From Sciscionella marina DSM 45152 (lineage in GTDB: Bacteria; Actinomycetota; Actinomycetes; Mycobacteriales; Pseudonocardiaceae): a stretch of 64,000 nt of DNA. This document shows, piece by piece, positions 1-8,311 of this stretch (positions are counted from its first letter, which is position 1; each line of letters begins with the position of its first letter). A program made the translations under genes and the position numbers. Under the pieces are notes generated by a model, which ran no database searches, had not been told where the DNA came from, and saw only the letters and a program-made list of their open reading frames with translations. The DNA is taken from assembly GCF_000379465.1 (NCBI RefSeq), contig NZ_KB905380.1, positions 1,124,041-1,188,040 of the forward strand, written 5' to 3'.

Positions 1-19
1 CCCGCCGTTTCTGCTCCGC

Positions 20-25
20 TATAAT
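20..25 (+). promoter_or_regulatory. -10 box TATAAT upstream of the TetR gene
   Basis: A perfect TATAAT hexamer lies about 40 bases before the GTG start at 66. The matching -35 region would fall at the very edge of the window, so it cannot be judged. A GGAGG ribosome binding site follows at 54-58. Confidence 0.5.
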
Positions 26-65
26 ATGGCGGGCCCCGCCACTTAGCAACCTCGGAGGTGCCGCC

Positions 66-632
66 GTGCCCGAATGCCAGCGCGCCGATGCCCGGCGCAA
101 CTACGCGCACATCCTGGCCGTGGCCGAGGAAGAGGTCGCCGCCCAAGGCGCCGGCGCCTCCCTGGAGCAGATCGCCCGCACCGCGCGAGTGGGCTCGGCG
201 ACCGTGCGCAGGCACTTCCCCACCCGCCGCGCGCTGCTGGAGGCGGTCTCCGAGAACCGGATCGAGGCACTGTGCACCCGCGCCCATGAACTGACCGGCG
301 AGGGCGACAGCCGCGACGCGCTCCTGGAATGGCTGGGGGACGTCGTCGCCTACTCGGTCTCCGCCCGCGGACTGGCGGCGGCGCTGGCCTACGACGACAC
401 CGGGACCGATCCGGTGCACGGGAACAGTTGCGCGGCGGCACTGGAAGAAGCGGGAAGCCCCTTGCTGCGCCGCGCCGTGCGGGACGGCGCGGTGGCCACC
501 GGGGTCACCCTCGCCGACCTGATCACCCTGGTCGTCGGCATCGCACTGGCCACCGAACACCACCCCGAGCCCGCCGCCGCGGCGGACCGGCTGTTCCGGC
601 TGACCGTGGCCGGACTGAGCCCAGGGACCTGA
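66..632 (+). CDS. TetR/AcrR family transcriptional regulator
   Basis: A 188-residue protein with a TetR-type N-terminal helix-turn-helix at about residues 15-60. The recognition part reads ARVGSATVRRHFPTRRALLE, the usual VGxGTxYxHFxxRxxLL pattern of the family. The C-terminal 120 residues are helical, like a ligand-binding and dimer domain. The GTG start at 66 is chosen because GGAGG sits 7 bases upstream. The gene runs tail to tail into the XRE regulator gene, only 8 bases away. Its target is unknown; TetR proteins usually repress a neighbouring gene, and here the oxidoreductase at 1593 is one candidate. The family call is firm and the role is inference. Confidence 0.85.
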   Translation: MPECQRADARRNYAHILAVAEEEVAAQGAGASLEQIARTARVGSATVRRHFPTRRALLEAVSENRIEALCTRAHELTGEGDSRDALLEWLGDVVAYSVSARGLAAALAYDDTGTDPVHGNSCAAALEEAGSPLLRRAVRDGAVATGVTLADLITLVVGIALATEHHPEPAAAADRLFRLTVAGLSPGT

Positions 633-640
633 ACCGGCTC

Positions 641-1474
641 TCAACCGGCGCGCAACCGGTCCAGTGCCGCCTGGCTCTCCCGGTCCGCGGCGCGGTAGAG
701 CACCAGTAGCTGGTCCGGATCCTGCAGTGGCCGCAGTGTTTCGAACTGCACGGTGAGCACACCGACCTCGGGATGGCGCATCGTCTTGCGCCCGCGGCCC
801 TTGACCTTGACGTCTCGCTCGGCCCACAGGCGCGCGAAATCCTCGTTGCCCGCGGTGAACTCCGCGATCAGGTCGCTGAGCGCCTGATCGCCGGGATGCG
901 CGGCCCAGGCGGCGCGCAGGTGGGCGATCCCCTCCCGCACCACACGTTCGCGATCGAGGTAGAACTCGCGTACCTGCGGGTGCATCAGACACAGCCACAT
1001 CGAATTGCGCTGGGATGGCGCCAAGGTCTCCAGGTCCACCAGCAGTCGCGACGTTTCGGTGTTCCAGGCCAGGATGTCGTAGCGGTGGTTCAGCAGCATG
1101 GCCGGGAGCGGTGACAGGTCGGCGACCAGCTGAGCCAGCGCCGGTGTCGCGGTGGTGACGAGCTTCTCGGCGTCGCGGGGACGCTGCTGGGCCAGGCCGA
1201 AAAGATAGGCTCGTTCATCCGGGGTCAGGCGCAGTGCCCCGGCCAGCGCCTCCACGACCTCCGCCGAGGGACGCAGCCCGCGCGCCTGTTCCAGCCGGAC
1301 GACGTAGTCGATGCTGATCCCGGCCAGTTCGGCGACCTCCTCGCGGCGCAGTCCCGGGGTTCGCCTTGTCTGTCTGCGGGTCGGCAGCCCCAGCTCCCGC
1401 GGATCGAGGCGCTCGCGCCGGGTCCGCAGGAACGCGGCGAGCTCCTGGGTCTTGTCCACCGTGGCGGTCGTCAT
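641..1474 (-). CDS. XRE family regulator with MmyB-like ligand domain
   Basis: A 277-residue DNA-binding regulator. Residues 41-63 form a helix-turn-helix (GLRREEVAELAGISIDYVVR). The C-terminal half, about residues 105-270, contains NHRYDILAWNTETSRLL, typical of the MmyB-like fatty-acid or ligand-binding domain seen in many actinomycete regulators. The frame stays open for 43 more codons upstream, but the start at 1474 gives the standard family N-terminus. It is divergent from the aldo/keto reductase at 1593, with 118 bases between them. This layout is typical for regulators of this class that control an adjacent redox enzyme, so control of that gene is a reasonable inference. Confidence 0.85.
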   Translation of the reverse strand: MTTATVDKTQELAAFLRTRRERLDPRELGLPTRRQTRRTPGLRREEVAELAGISIDYVVRLEQARGLRPSAEVVEALAGALRLTPDERAYLFGLAQQRPRDAEKLVTTATPALAQLVADLSPLPAMLLNHRYDILAWNTETSRLLVDLETLAPSQRNSMWLCLMHPQVREFYLDRERVVREGIAHLRAAWAAHPGDQALSDLIAEFTAGNEDFARLWAERDVKVKGRGRKTMRHPEVGVLTVQFETLRPLQDPDQLLVLYRAADRESQAALDRLRAG

Positions 1475-1592
1475 GACCGGTGCAACAGTCCGGGTAGGAC
1501 CGGTGTTCCCAGGAAATGCTCTCCCTGACCGACACCTCGTCATGAGCGCAGACTCGCTGTCGGCAATGGTCACGGGCAACAGGAGGAATCCC

Positions 1593-2657
1593 ATGTCACT
1601 CACCCTCGACAGCTACCGGCTGCTGGGCCGCTCCGGACTACGGGTCTCGCCGCTGGCACTGGGCACGGCGACCTTCGGCACCGAGTGGGGCTGGGGCGCC
1701 GAGCGGGACGAGGCGCGCACGCTGTTCGACACCTACGTCGAAGGCGGCGGTAACTTCATCGACACCGCCGGCACCTACACCGAGGGCAGCGCCGAGCGCC
1801 TGCTGGGCGAATTCGCCCGGGACAACCGCGAAAGTCTCGTGCTGGCAACGAAATACACCACGCAACGCCGTCCGGGTGATCCCAATTCCGGTGGCGCACA
1901 CCGCAAGAACCTGTTCGCCTCGGTGGAAGCCAGCCTGCGGCAGCTGAACACCGACTACCTCGACCTGCTCTACCTGCACGTGTGGGACTTCACGACACCG
2001 GTCGAGGAGATCCTGCGCGGACTGGACGATCTGGTCCGCCAGGGCAAGGTCCTGTACGTGGCGATGTCCAACGTTCCCGCCTGGGAGATCTCGCGCATGC
2101 AGGCGATCGCCGAATTGCGCGGCTGGTCACCACTGGTCGCACTGCAGATCGAGTACAGCCTCATCAACCGGGGTGGCGAACGGGACCTGATCCCGATGGC
2201 GCAGACGATGGGCCTTGGTGTGACCCCGTTTTCACCACTGGGCGGCGGGGTGCTTTCCGGCAAGTACAGCCGCGCCGATCTCACCACGCCGAACACCGAT
2301 TCCGGGCAGAGCAACCGGAAGAGCTTCAACGCCGCCCTCGGCATGGTCACCGAACGCACCCTCGCCATCGCCGATACCGTCAGCGAAATCGCCGCCGAGC
2401 TGGGCCACACCCCCGCACAGGTGGGGCTCGCCTGGACCCTGCAGAACCCGGGCGTGACGGCACCGATCATCGGCGCCCGCACCCTCGGACAACTCCAGGG
2501 CAACCTGGGCGCGCTCGAGGTCGACTTCACCGCCGATCAGCTGACCCGCCTCGACGAGGTCAGCGCGATCGACCTCGGCTACCCGCACGACGTGCTCGCC
2601 GGCGAGCACCTCCGCGCGGCGACCGCAGGCGGACTGAAGATCGAAACCCGCCGCTGA
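1593..2657 (+). CDS. Aldo/keto reductase
   Basis: A 354-residue NADPH-dependent aldehyde or ketone reductase of the aldo/keto reductase superfamily, acting in the cytoplasm. The catalytic tetrad can be read as Asp57, Tyr62, Lys87 and His129 (FIDTAGTY, LATKY and LLYLHVWD). The C-terminal part has the GxR cofactor motif in the stretch PIIGARTLGQLQGNLGALEV. The ATG at 1593 is preceded by AGGAGG at 1581-1586 and removes a spurious upstream extension. It is transcribed divergently from the XRE regulator. The substrate cannot be read from the sequence. Confidence 0.92.
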   Translation: MSLTLDSYRLLGRSGLRVSPLALGTATFGTEWGWGAERDEARTLFDTYVEGGGNFIDTAGTYTEGSAERLLGEFARDNRESLVLATKYTTQRRPGDPNSGGAHRKNLFASVEASLRQLNTDYLDLLYLHVWDFTTPVEEILRGLDDLVRQGKVLYVAMSNVPAWEISRMQAIAELRGWSPLVALQIEYSLINRGGERDLIPMAQTMGLGVTPFSPLGGGVLSGKYSRADLTTPNTDSGQSNRKSFNAALGMVTERTLAIADTVSEIAAELGHTPAQVGLAWTLQNPGVTAPIIGARTLGQLQGNLGALEVDFTADQLTRLDEVSAIDLGYPHDVLAGEHLRAATAGGLKIETRR

Positions 2658-2666
2658 CGGACGGTT

Positions 2667-3028
2667 TCAGGCGGAGGCGGTGTATCCCCGGTCGGCGAGG
2701 ACGACCCGGCCGGTGATCGCGGATGCTTCCGGAGAGGCGGGTAGCTCGCCACGGAGGCGATCTCTCCCGGGGCGAGCAGGCGCTGTCGGGGGGCTCTCCA
2801 CCACTGGTCGAGGACCTCGGGATTCGTCGAGCCGACGGCACGCAGGAGCTGCGTGCCGGTGTATCCGGGTGCGACGGCGTGCACCCGGATGCCGCGTGCT
2901 GCCCATTCGACGCCGAGGGTTCTGCTCAGCGCGATGAGGCCGACTTTGCTGACCTCGTAGGCGATGTGGCACTCCGGCTGACCGAAGGTGCCGCCACGAG
3001 CGCCCTCATCCGCCGGCCCGCGCCGCAT
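2667..3028 (-). pseudogene. Broken short-chain dehydrogenase (SDR) gene
   Basis: Two overlapping minus-strand frames together encode the C-terminal half of an SDR. The first frame carries the YxxxK active-site region (AYEVSKVGLIALSRTLGVEW) and AVAPGYTGTQ. It runs out of homology near 2745, where the second frame picks up with SPEASAITGRVVLADRGYT, the standard SDR C-terminus. The Rossmann N-terminal half with TGxxxGIG is missing. This is therefore a truncated and frameshifted relic. It lies between the aldo/keto reductase and the sugar-acid operon, which ends just upstream of it. Confidence 0.7.
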
Positions 3029-3188
3029 CGCCGAGAACGCCGCGAACCGGCGCGATCCCGTGGCCGCGCGGGGCCTGTGCCGACCACATCGACCGTGCCG
3101 GTGAGCTCGCGATCGCGGAGCACCGGCGCCGCATGCCCACCACGGGGAACCGGCCGCCCCCGACGGCCCATCCAGAGCAACAGCGCGG

Positions 3189-4025
3189 TCAGGCCGACCG
3201 CAACCGCTGCTGCTGGGTGCCGAGGCCCTCGACGGTGCAAGACATCACGTCCCCTTCGGTCAGGTACGGGAACCGCCCGGACAGTGCGACACCTTCGGGG
3301 GTTCCGGTGTTGAGCAGGTCGCCGGGCTCGAGCACCATGACCTGGCTGAGCCGATGGATCAGGGTGGCCACGGAGAAGATCATGTCGGCTGTACCGGAGT
3401 CCTGCCTGGGCTGGCCGTTCACCGCCGAGCGCAGCCGCAGGGCCTGTGGATCGGGTATCTCGTCGGCGCTCACCAGCCAGGGCCCGAGCGGGTTGAAGGT
3501 CTCGCAGCTCTTGCCCTTGGACCACTGTCCGCCGCTGATCTCGAGCTGAAACGCGCGCTCGGAGACATCATTGGAGACGGCGTATCCCGCGACGTGTTCG
3601 AGTGCCTGCTCCGGGGATTCCAGGTACCGGGCCCGGCGGCCGATGATCACGCCGAGTTCGACTTCCCAGTCGGTCTTGGCCGATCCGCGCGGCAGCAGCA
3701 CTTCGTCGTCCGGGCCGACGACGGTGTTGGGCGCCTTGTAGAACACGACCGGTTCGCTCGGCGGAGTGGCACCCGATTCGGCGGCGTGCGCGGCGTAGTT
3801 CATGCCGATGCAGACCACCGCGCCCGGGCGGGCGATCGGCGCGCCGATCCGTGCACCGCGGATGTCGATCTCGGGCAGCTCCGTCTCGGCGATCCGGGTG
3901 ACATCGAGCGCGGCCAGAAACCTCGCGTCCACCTCGGCGGTGATCGGCCGCAGGTCGAAGTACCGGCCCCGTATGGCCACGACGGGACGTTCGGCTCCTG
4001 GTGGGCCGATGCGCAGGAATTTCAT
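3189..4025 (-). CDS. Fumarylacetoacetate hydrolase family protein
   Basis: A 278-residue protein of the FAH fold, which hydrolyses or decarboxylates 2,4-diketo acids using a divalent metal. The central region has the family motifs CIGMNYAAHAAE (about 72-83), WEVELGVIIGR with Glu121 and Glu123 as metal ligands, and SNDVSER with Asp153. The end carries the typical LLNTGTPEGV. The start ATG overlaps the stop of the SDR gene by ATGA, so the two are translationally coupled. As the last gene of the operon starting at 11430 it would cleave the diketo product of the SDR, as in the non-phosphorylating L-fucose pathway. The exact substrate is inference. Confidence 0.88.
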   Translation of the reverse strand: MKFLRIGPPGAERPVVAIRGRYFDLRPITAEVDARFLAALDVTRIAETELPEIDIRGARIGAPIARPGAVVCIGMNYAAHAAESGATPPSEPVVFYKAPNTVVGPDDEVLLPRGSAKTDWEVELGVIIGRRARYLESPEQALEHVAGYAVSNDVSERAFQLEISGGQWSKGKSCETFNPLGPWLVSADEIPDPQALRLRSAVNGQPRQDSGTADMIFSVATLIHRLSQVMVLEPGDLLNTGTPEGVALSGRFPYLTEGDVMSCTVEGLGTQQQRLRSA

Positions 4026-4846
4026 CGGTCACCTCGCGGTTTCTCGGGCAGGCCGGCTCGATAGGGCGGCAGATACCGCAAGCGGGGCAGCTGGTCGGCG
4101 AGTGCCCCGCCGTCCACGGTGATGGTGGTTCCGGTGACGTAGCGGCTGGCCGCACCGGAGAGAAACAGTACTGCGCCGAGCAGATCCTCCGGAGTACCGA
4201 ACTCCTGGCGCAGCGGGATCCGCTCCCGCCAGGCCGCGAAGAGCCCTTCGAGGTCCCCGGGGAAAGCCTCGGCGATTCCGGTCTCGATCATGCCGGGCGC
4301 CACGGCGTTACAGGTGATCCCGTGTACGCCGAGCTCGCAGGCGAGTGATTTCGTGATCAGTTCGACCGCGGCCTTGGAGGCGTTGTAGTGCGCGAGCCCG
4401 GCCTCGGCGACCGCGGCGTTCTTCGAGGAGATCTGCACGATCCGGCCTTCGATTCCGTCCGCGATCATGTGCTCGGCCACGCGTTGCGCGGTGAAGAACG
4501 CGGCATCGGTGTTCACCGCGAACACCGCGCGCCAGCTTTCCGGGGTAATTTCGTTGAATCGCTGCATCCTGGCGATGCCCGCATTGTTGACCAGCACGTG
4601 CAATGGCCCGGCTTCGGCGCGCACCCGGTCGACGAACCCGGCGATCCTCCCGGTGTCGGCGAGGTCGAATCGATAGGTGCGGCACGGTTCGCCGACGGCC
4701 TCGCGGGTTTCCTCCAGCGGGGCGGAGTCCACCAGGCAGAGCCGCGCGCCCGCCCTGGCCAGCCCGACGGCGAGCGCGGCACCGATCCCCCGGGCCGCAC
4801 CGGTCAGCAGTACGGTCCTGCCTTCCATGGAGAACGCCTCGGTCAT
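4022..4846 (-). CDS. SDR family NAD(P)-dependent oxidoreductase
   Basis: A 274-residue classical short-chain dehydrogenase. It has the cofactor motif TGAARGIG at 15-22, NNAG at 87-90, catalytic Ser140/141, and Tyr154 and Lys158 in YNASK. The C-terminus has the standard VTGTTITVDGG. ATG at 4846 is preferred over an upstream in-frame extension because AAAGGA lies upstream and the Rossmann fold starts right after it. It sits between the amidohydrolase (76-base gap) and the FAH gene (ATGA overlap). In related sugar-acid operons this enzyme oxidises a 2-keto-3-deoxy acid to the diketo acid used by the FAH protein. Confidence 0.9.
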   Translation of the reverse strand: MTEAFSMEGRTVLLTGAARGIGAALAVGLARAGARLCLVDSAPLEETREAVGEPCRTYRFDLADTGRIAGFVDRVRAEAGPLHVLVNNAGIARMQRFNEITPESWRAVFAVNTDAAFFTAQRVAEHMIADGIEGRIVQISSKNAAVAEAGLAHYNASKAAVELITKSLACELGVHGITCNAVAPGMIETGIAEAFPGDLEGLFAAWRERIPLRQEFGTPEDLLGAVLFLSGAASRYVTGTTITVDGGALADQLPRLRYLPPYRAGLPEKPRGDR

Positions 4847-4922
4847 GAGAGGTGGTCCTTTCCGGGTATCGTTGAGCCGCCTGCGGCCCGAGGACCGGAA
4901 AGGCCGCATCGGGCAGGCACAG

Positions 4923-5765
4923 TCATGACAACCCCAGCAGGGTAAGGGAATCCCGGCCGATCACGTCTTCGACGCGGGCGGCTTCGAGCGGGTCGAGTCC
5001 GGGAAGGCCCGGTACCGCGGCGATCCGCCGCAAGCCCTCGATCGAGTCGTGCACCGTGGTGAACGGGTAGTCCGAACCGAACAGCAGCTTGTCCCACACT
5101 CCGTACTCCTGGACGAGCCGCAGCGAGTGCCACAGTTGGAAGGGCCGGTAGTGCAGGGCCGAGATATCGGCGTACACATGCCGGTGCTTGCGGATCACCG
5201 CGATGCACTCGCCCTCGTAGGGATGGCCGAGGTGAGCGAGCACCATCCGCAGCTCCGGGTGCCGGATCGCGACCGCGTCCAGGTGCACCGGCCGCGCCCA
5301 CTCCAGCGGGGCGGTCGAGACGAAGGTGGTTCCGGTGTGCACCAGTACCGGCAGGCCATGTCGCTCGGCATAGCCGAACAGCTCGTCGTAGGCCGGGTCG
5401 GCGGGATCGAATCCGGCGTACATGGGCATGAGCTTGATCCCGCGCAACCCGAGTTCCCGGTGTCCGTACCGGAGTTCATCGGACCAGCCGGCTTGGGTGG
5501 GGTCGATCGACAGGTAACCGATCAACGTCCGCGGATGCGCCCGGACGTACTCGGCTACCGCCGTGTCATCCACCCACAGTCCGCTGCGCCGCGCCTTACC
5601 GCCGAACACGATCGTCCGGGTTCCCTCCGGGGCGCTCGCGGCGTACTCCGCGTACCGCACCGTGAGGTCGACCTCGCCCTGATGTGCCCGTGCCGACTCG
5701 GCGCGGAACGGATCGCCCACATGATCGGGACAGCCGAACAGGTGCGAATGCACGTCCACGATCAC
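4923..5765 (-). CDS. Amidohydrolase family 2 (TIM-barrel metal hydrolase)
   Basis: A 280-residue metal-dependent hydrolase of the amidohydrolase_2 type. It begins with VDVHSHL, giving the HxH metal pair at residues 6 and 8. Further metal or catalytic residues are in PVLVHTG, VLAHLGHP and FGSDYPF. GTG at 5765 overlaps the TGA of the enolase-family gene (GTGA), which fixes the start and implies coupling. In fucose-type operons a protein of this family opens the sugar lactone before dehydration; related members decarboxylate aromatic acids. The lactonase role is inferred from the neighbours. Confidence 0.85.
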   Translation of the reverse strand: MIVDVHSHLFGCPDHVGDPFRAESARAHQGEVDLTVRYAEYAASAPEGTRTIVFGGKARRSGLWVDDTAVAEYVRAHPRTLIGYLSIDPTQAGWSDELRYGHRELGLRGIKLMPMYAGFDPADPAYDELFGYAERHGLPVLVHTGTTFVSTAPLEWARPVHLDAVAIRHPELRMVLAHLGHPYEGECIAVIRKHRHVYADISALHYRPFQLWHSLRLVQEYGVWDKLLFGSDYPFTTVHDSIEGLRRIAAVPGLPGLDPLEAARVEDVIGRDSLTLLGLS

Positions 5766-6964
5766 GAGCGGTCCCGCCTCTCCCATCCCTCGGCGAACAT
5801 GTTCCAGAACCGGTGGCTCGGCGGATGTTCGGCGAACACCTCGTCCACCAGTTCCACCCCGAGACCGGGCGCGACCGGCAGGCCGACGAACCCGTCCCGT
5901 ACGGGCAATACACCCGAGACGGCGTCGAAAACGTAGTCCTCCACCAGCCCGTCGAAGGTTTCCAGGATCTTGAAATTCGGGATACCGAGCACCGCATGCA
6001 CCGAAACGGTCGTGCACAGCGGGGAATTCGAATTGTGCGGGGCCACCTGCATGGCATGCATCTCGGCCAGTGCGGCGATCTTGCGCACCTCGGTCGGCCC
6101 GCCTGCCATCGAGAGGTCCGGTTGCACGATGTCCACCGCGTTGCTCGCGAACAGCTGCTTGTATTCGTTGCGGTTGTGGAAGTGTTCGCCGCCCGAGATC
6201 GGCATCGCGGCCCGCGCGCGCAGTTCGGCGTAACGCTCGATGTGCGTCCACGGCAATGGTTCCTCGAACCAGCCGGGGTCGAACTCGGCCAGCTCAGCGG
6301 TCAGCCGCGCCGCGGTCGGAAAGTCGAACCGGGCGTGCCCTTCCACGAACAGTTCCACCTCGGGTCCGACCGCCTCGCGGACCGCGGCCACCAGGTCGAG
6401 CGCGGTGATCCGCTCGGCGCGGGACAGCGATCCGAGTCCGGCACCGAAGGGGTCGAATTTCAGCGCCCGGTAACCGCGGTCCACCGTCTCCCGTGCCTTG
6501 GCGGCGAACCCTTCCGGGGTCCGGTCCCCGGTGTACCAACCGTTCGCGTACACGGGAACCGTGTCCCGGCAGGCGCCACCGGTGAGCCGGTAGGCGGGAA
6601 CCCCGAGTGCCTTGCCCATCAGGTCGTAGAGCGCCTGGTCCACTCCGGACACGACGATCCCGCCGACATCCCCGCCGCGCAGATAGTCGCCCTGATACAT
6701 GCGCAGCCAGATCTCCTCCACGTCGAAGGGATCCGCGCCGAGCAGGTGCCGCTGTCCCATGGACTCCGCGAGCGCGCAGGTTTCCCTGCCACGGAACGGG
6801 TGGGTGATCTCGCCGACCCCGCAAAGCCCCGCATCGGTGTGCACCCGGACATAGGAGAAGTCCCGCCATGCCGTCCCCAGGCTCAGGGTCTCGACCTTGC
6901 TGATCCGCCCGGCCGCTCCCGCGGTCCTGGTCCGATTCACCGTCAGCATGTCAGCGCGCACCAC
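5762..6964 (-). CDS. Enolase-superfamily sugar-acid dehydratase (mandelate racemase group)
   Basis: A 400-residue enzyme with the MR/MLE two-domain layout: an N-terminal capping domain to about residue 130, then a barrel. Catalytic Lys169 and Asp171 are in ALKFDPFG, with His210 in VEGHAR. Metal ligands are Glu208, Glu234 (WFEEP) and Glu260 (SGGEHF), and the second base is His310 (APHNSNSP). This resembles galactonate-type dehydratases, but the first ligand is Glu where the E. coli galactonate dehydratase type has Asp in VDFHG. The first possible start (GTG, 6964) overlaps the aminotransferase gene by 14 bases; an ATG at 6949 is a good alternative. Dehydration of an aldonic acid is the likely reaction. 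Confidence 0.85.
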   Translation of the reverse strand: MVRADMLTVNRTRTAGAAGRISKVETLSLGTAWRDFSYVRVHTDAGLCGVGEITHPFRGRETCALAESMGQRHLLGADPFDVEEIWLRMYQGDYLRGGDVGGIVVSGVDQALYDLMGKALGVPAYRLTGGACRDTVPVYANGWYTGDRTPEGFAAKARETVDRGYRALKFDPFGAGLGSLSRAERITALDLVAAVREAVGPEVELFVEGHARFDFPTAARLTAELAEFDPGWFEEPLPWTHIERYAELRARAAMPISGGEHFHNRNEYKQLFASNAVDIVQPDLSMAGGPTEVRKIAALAEMHAMQVAPHNSNSPLCTTVSVHAVLGIPNFKILETFDGLVEDYVFDAVSGVLPVRDGFVGLPVAPGLGVELVDEVFAEHPPSHRFWNMFAEGWERRDRS

Positions 6965-8294
6965 CCATCGTCGAGGTGCCCGTCAGGTCCGCCGAGCGAT
7001 CCGAGCCGAGGCTCGCCCGCACCGCGTCCCGGGTCGCGCTGAGCAGCTCGTCCACATCGGCGTCGGTGTGCGCGTAGGAAACGTGGCTGCGCTTGAGATT
7101 CAACGGCAGCTCGAAGATCCCGCGTTCGATCAGCTTCCTGCGATAACCCACGAACAGCGCGACGTCGTTGCGCAGCAGATCGGTGTAGGTACTCGGCGCG
7201 GGGCCGTCCAGGAAATAGTTGACGAACACCGAGCCGTAGCCGTGCGCGATCGCGGGCACCCCGAGTTCGGCGAAGACCTCGGTGAGCCCGGAACGGATGG
7301 CGCCGCCGAGCCGGAACACGTGCTCGTGTACCGGTTCCGTGCGCAGTTTGCGAATCGTGGCCAATGCCGCGGCCACCATGGCCGGATGCCCGTTGTAGGT
7401 ACCTGCGAAGAACGCCGGTGCACCGGGAATCGTGCTGAACTGGCTCATCAGCTCGCGACGCCCGCCGAGGGCGCCGATCGGGTACCCATTGGCCATCGCC
7501 TTGCCCATGGTCGTCAGATCCGGGGTCACTCCGCAGATCGACTGCCAGCCCCCAAGGGCGTGGCGGAAGCCGGTGATCACCTCATCGAAGATCAGCACGC
7601 TGCCCGCCCGTTCGGTCTCGGTGCGCAGGGTGCGCAGGAACTCCTCGGCGGGCAACAGGCAGCCGACGTTGTGCGGCACCGGTTCCAGGATCACCGCGGC
7701 GATCCGGTCGCCGTACTCGGCGAAGGTCCGGCGTACCGCCCCGGAATCGTTGAACGGCAGTACCAGGGTGGCGTCCAGCACCTCGGGAAGGATCCCGGTG
7801 GAGATCGGATCCTGCGCACCGATCCGTTCCGGCGCGGAGATCACGTTCAGGCTCACCGAATCGTGCCACCCGTGATAGCAACCCTGAAACTTCACCACGA
7901 GCCGGCGACCGGTGACCGCGCGGGAAACCCGAAGTGCGTGGAAGGTCGCCTCGCTCCCGGTCGAGGTCAGCAACAACTGCTCCACGCTCGGCACCAGCTC
8001 GGCGATCGTTTCGGCGAGTTCCACCTCGGCCTCGGTCACGCCGACACCCGCCAGGTCGATGCTGCGCGCCGCCTCGGCGACCGCGGCGGACACGTCCGGA
8101 TCGTTGTGCCCGAGCAATGGCGGACCGAAAGCGGCGTGATAGTCGGTGTAGCCACGCCCGTGCTGATCGGTGAACCGAGCGCCTTCCGAGGCCGCGATGA
8201 CCAGATCGGTGAGCCCTGGGATACGCCGCTGTCCGGAATTGACCCCGCCGGGAATCACGGCGCTGGCGCGGTCGGGAACGGAATTCGTTGGCAT
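6951..8294 (-). CDS. Class III PLP aminotransferase (glutamate-1-semialdehyde aminomutase-like)
   Basis: A 447-residue PLP enzyme. The Schiff-base lysine is Lys265 in TTMGKAMANGYPIGA. Asp237 in IFDEVITGFR binds the pyridine nitrogen, and the STGSEAT loop (111-117) binds the phosphate. The sequence follows glutamate-1-semialdehyde 2,1-aminomutases, but a haem-synthesis role is unlikely inside a catabolic operon with a permease, epimerase and sugar-acid enzymes. It may move or remove an amino group on a sugar-like substrate. It is separated by 17 bases from the epimerase gene and overlaps the next gene. Confidence 0.85.
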   Translation of the reverse strand: MPTNSVPDRASAVIPGGVNSGQRRIPGLTDLVIAASEGARFTDQHGRGYTDYHAAFGPPLLGHNDPDVSAAVAEAARSIDLAGVGVTEAEVELAETIAELVPSVEQLLLTSTGSEATFHALRVSRAVTGRRLVVKFQGCYHGWHDSVSLNVISAPERIGAQDPISTGILPEVLDATLVLPFNDSGAVRRTFAEYGDRIAAVILEPVPHNVGCLLPAEEFLRTLRTETERAGSVLIFDEVITGFRHALGGWQSICGVTPDLTTMGKAMANGYPIGALGGRRELMSQFSTIPGAPAFFAGTYNGHPAMVAAALATIRKLRTEPVHEHVFRLGGAIRSGLTEVFAELGVPAIAHGYGSVFVNYFLDGPAPSTYTDLLRNDVALFVGYRRKLIERGIFELPLNLKRSHVSYAHTDADVDELLSATRDAVRASLGSDRSADLTGTSTMGGAR

Positions 8295-8311
8295 GCTTGG
8301 TTACTCCAGCT

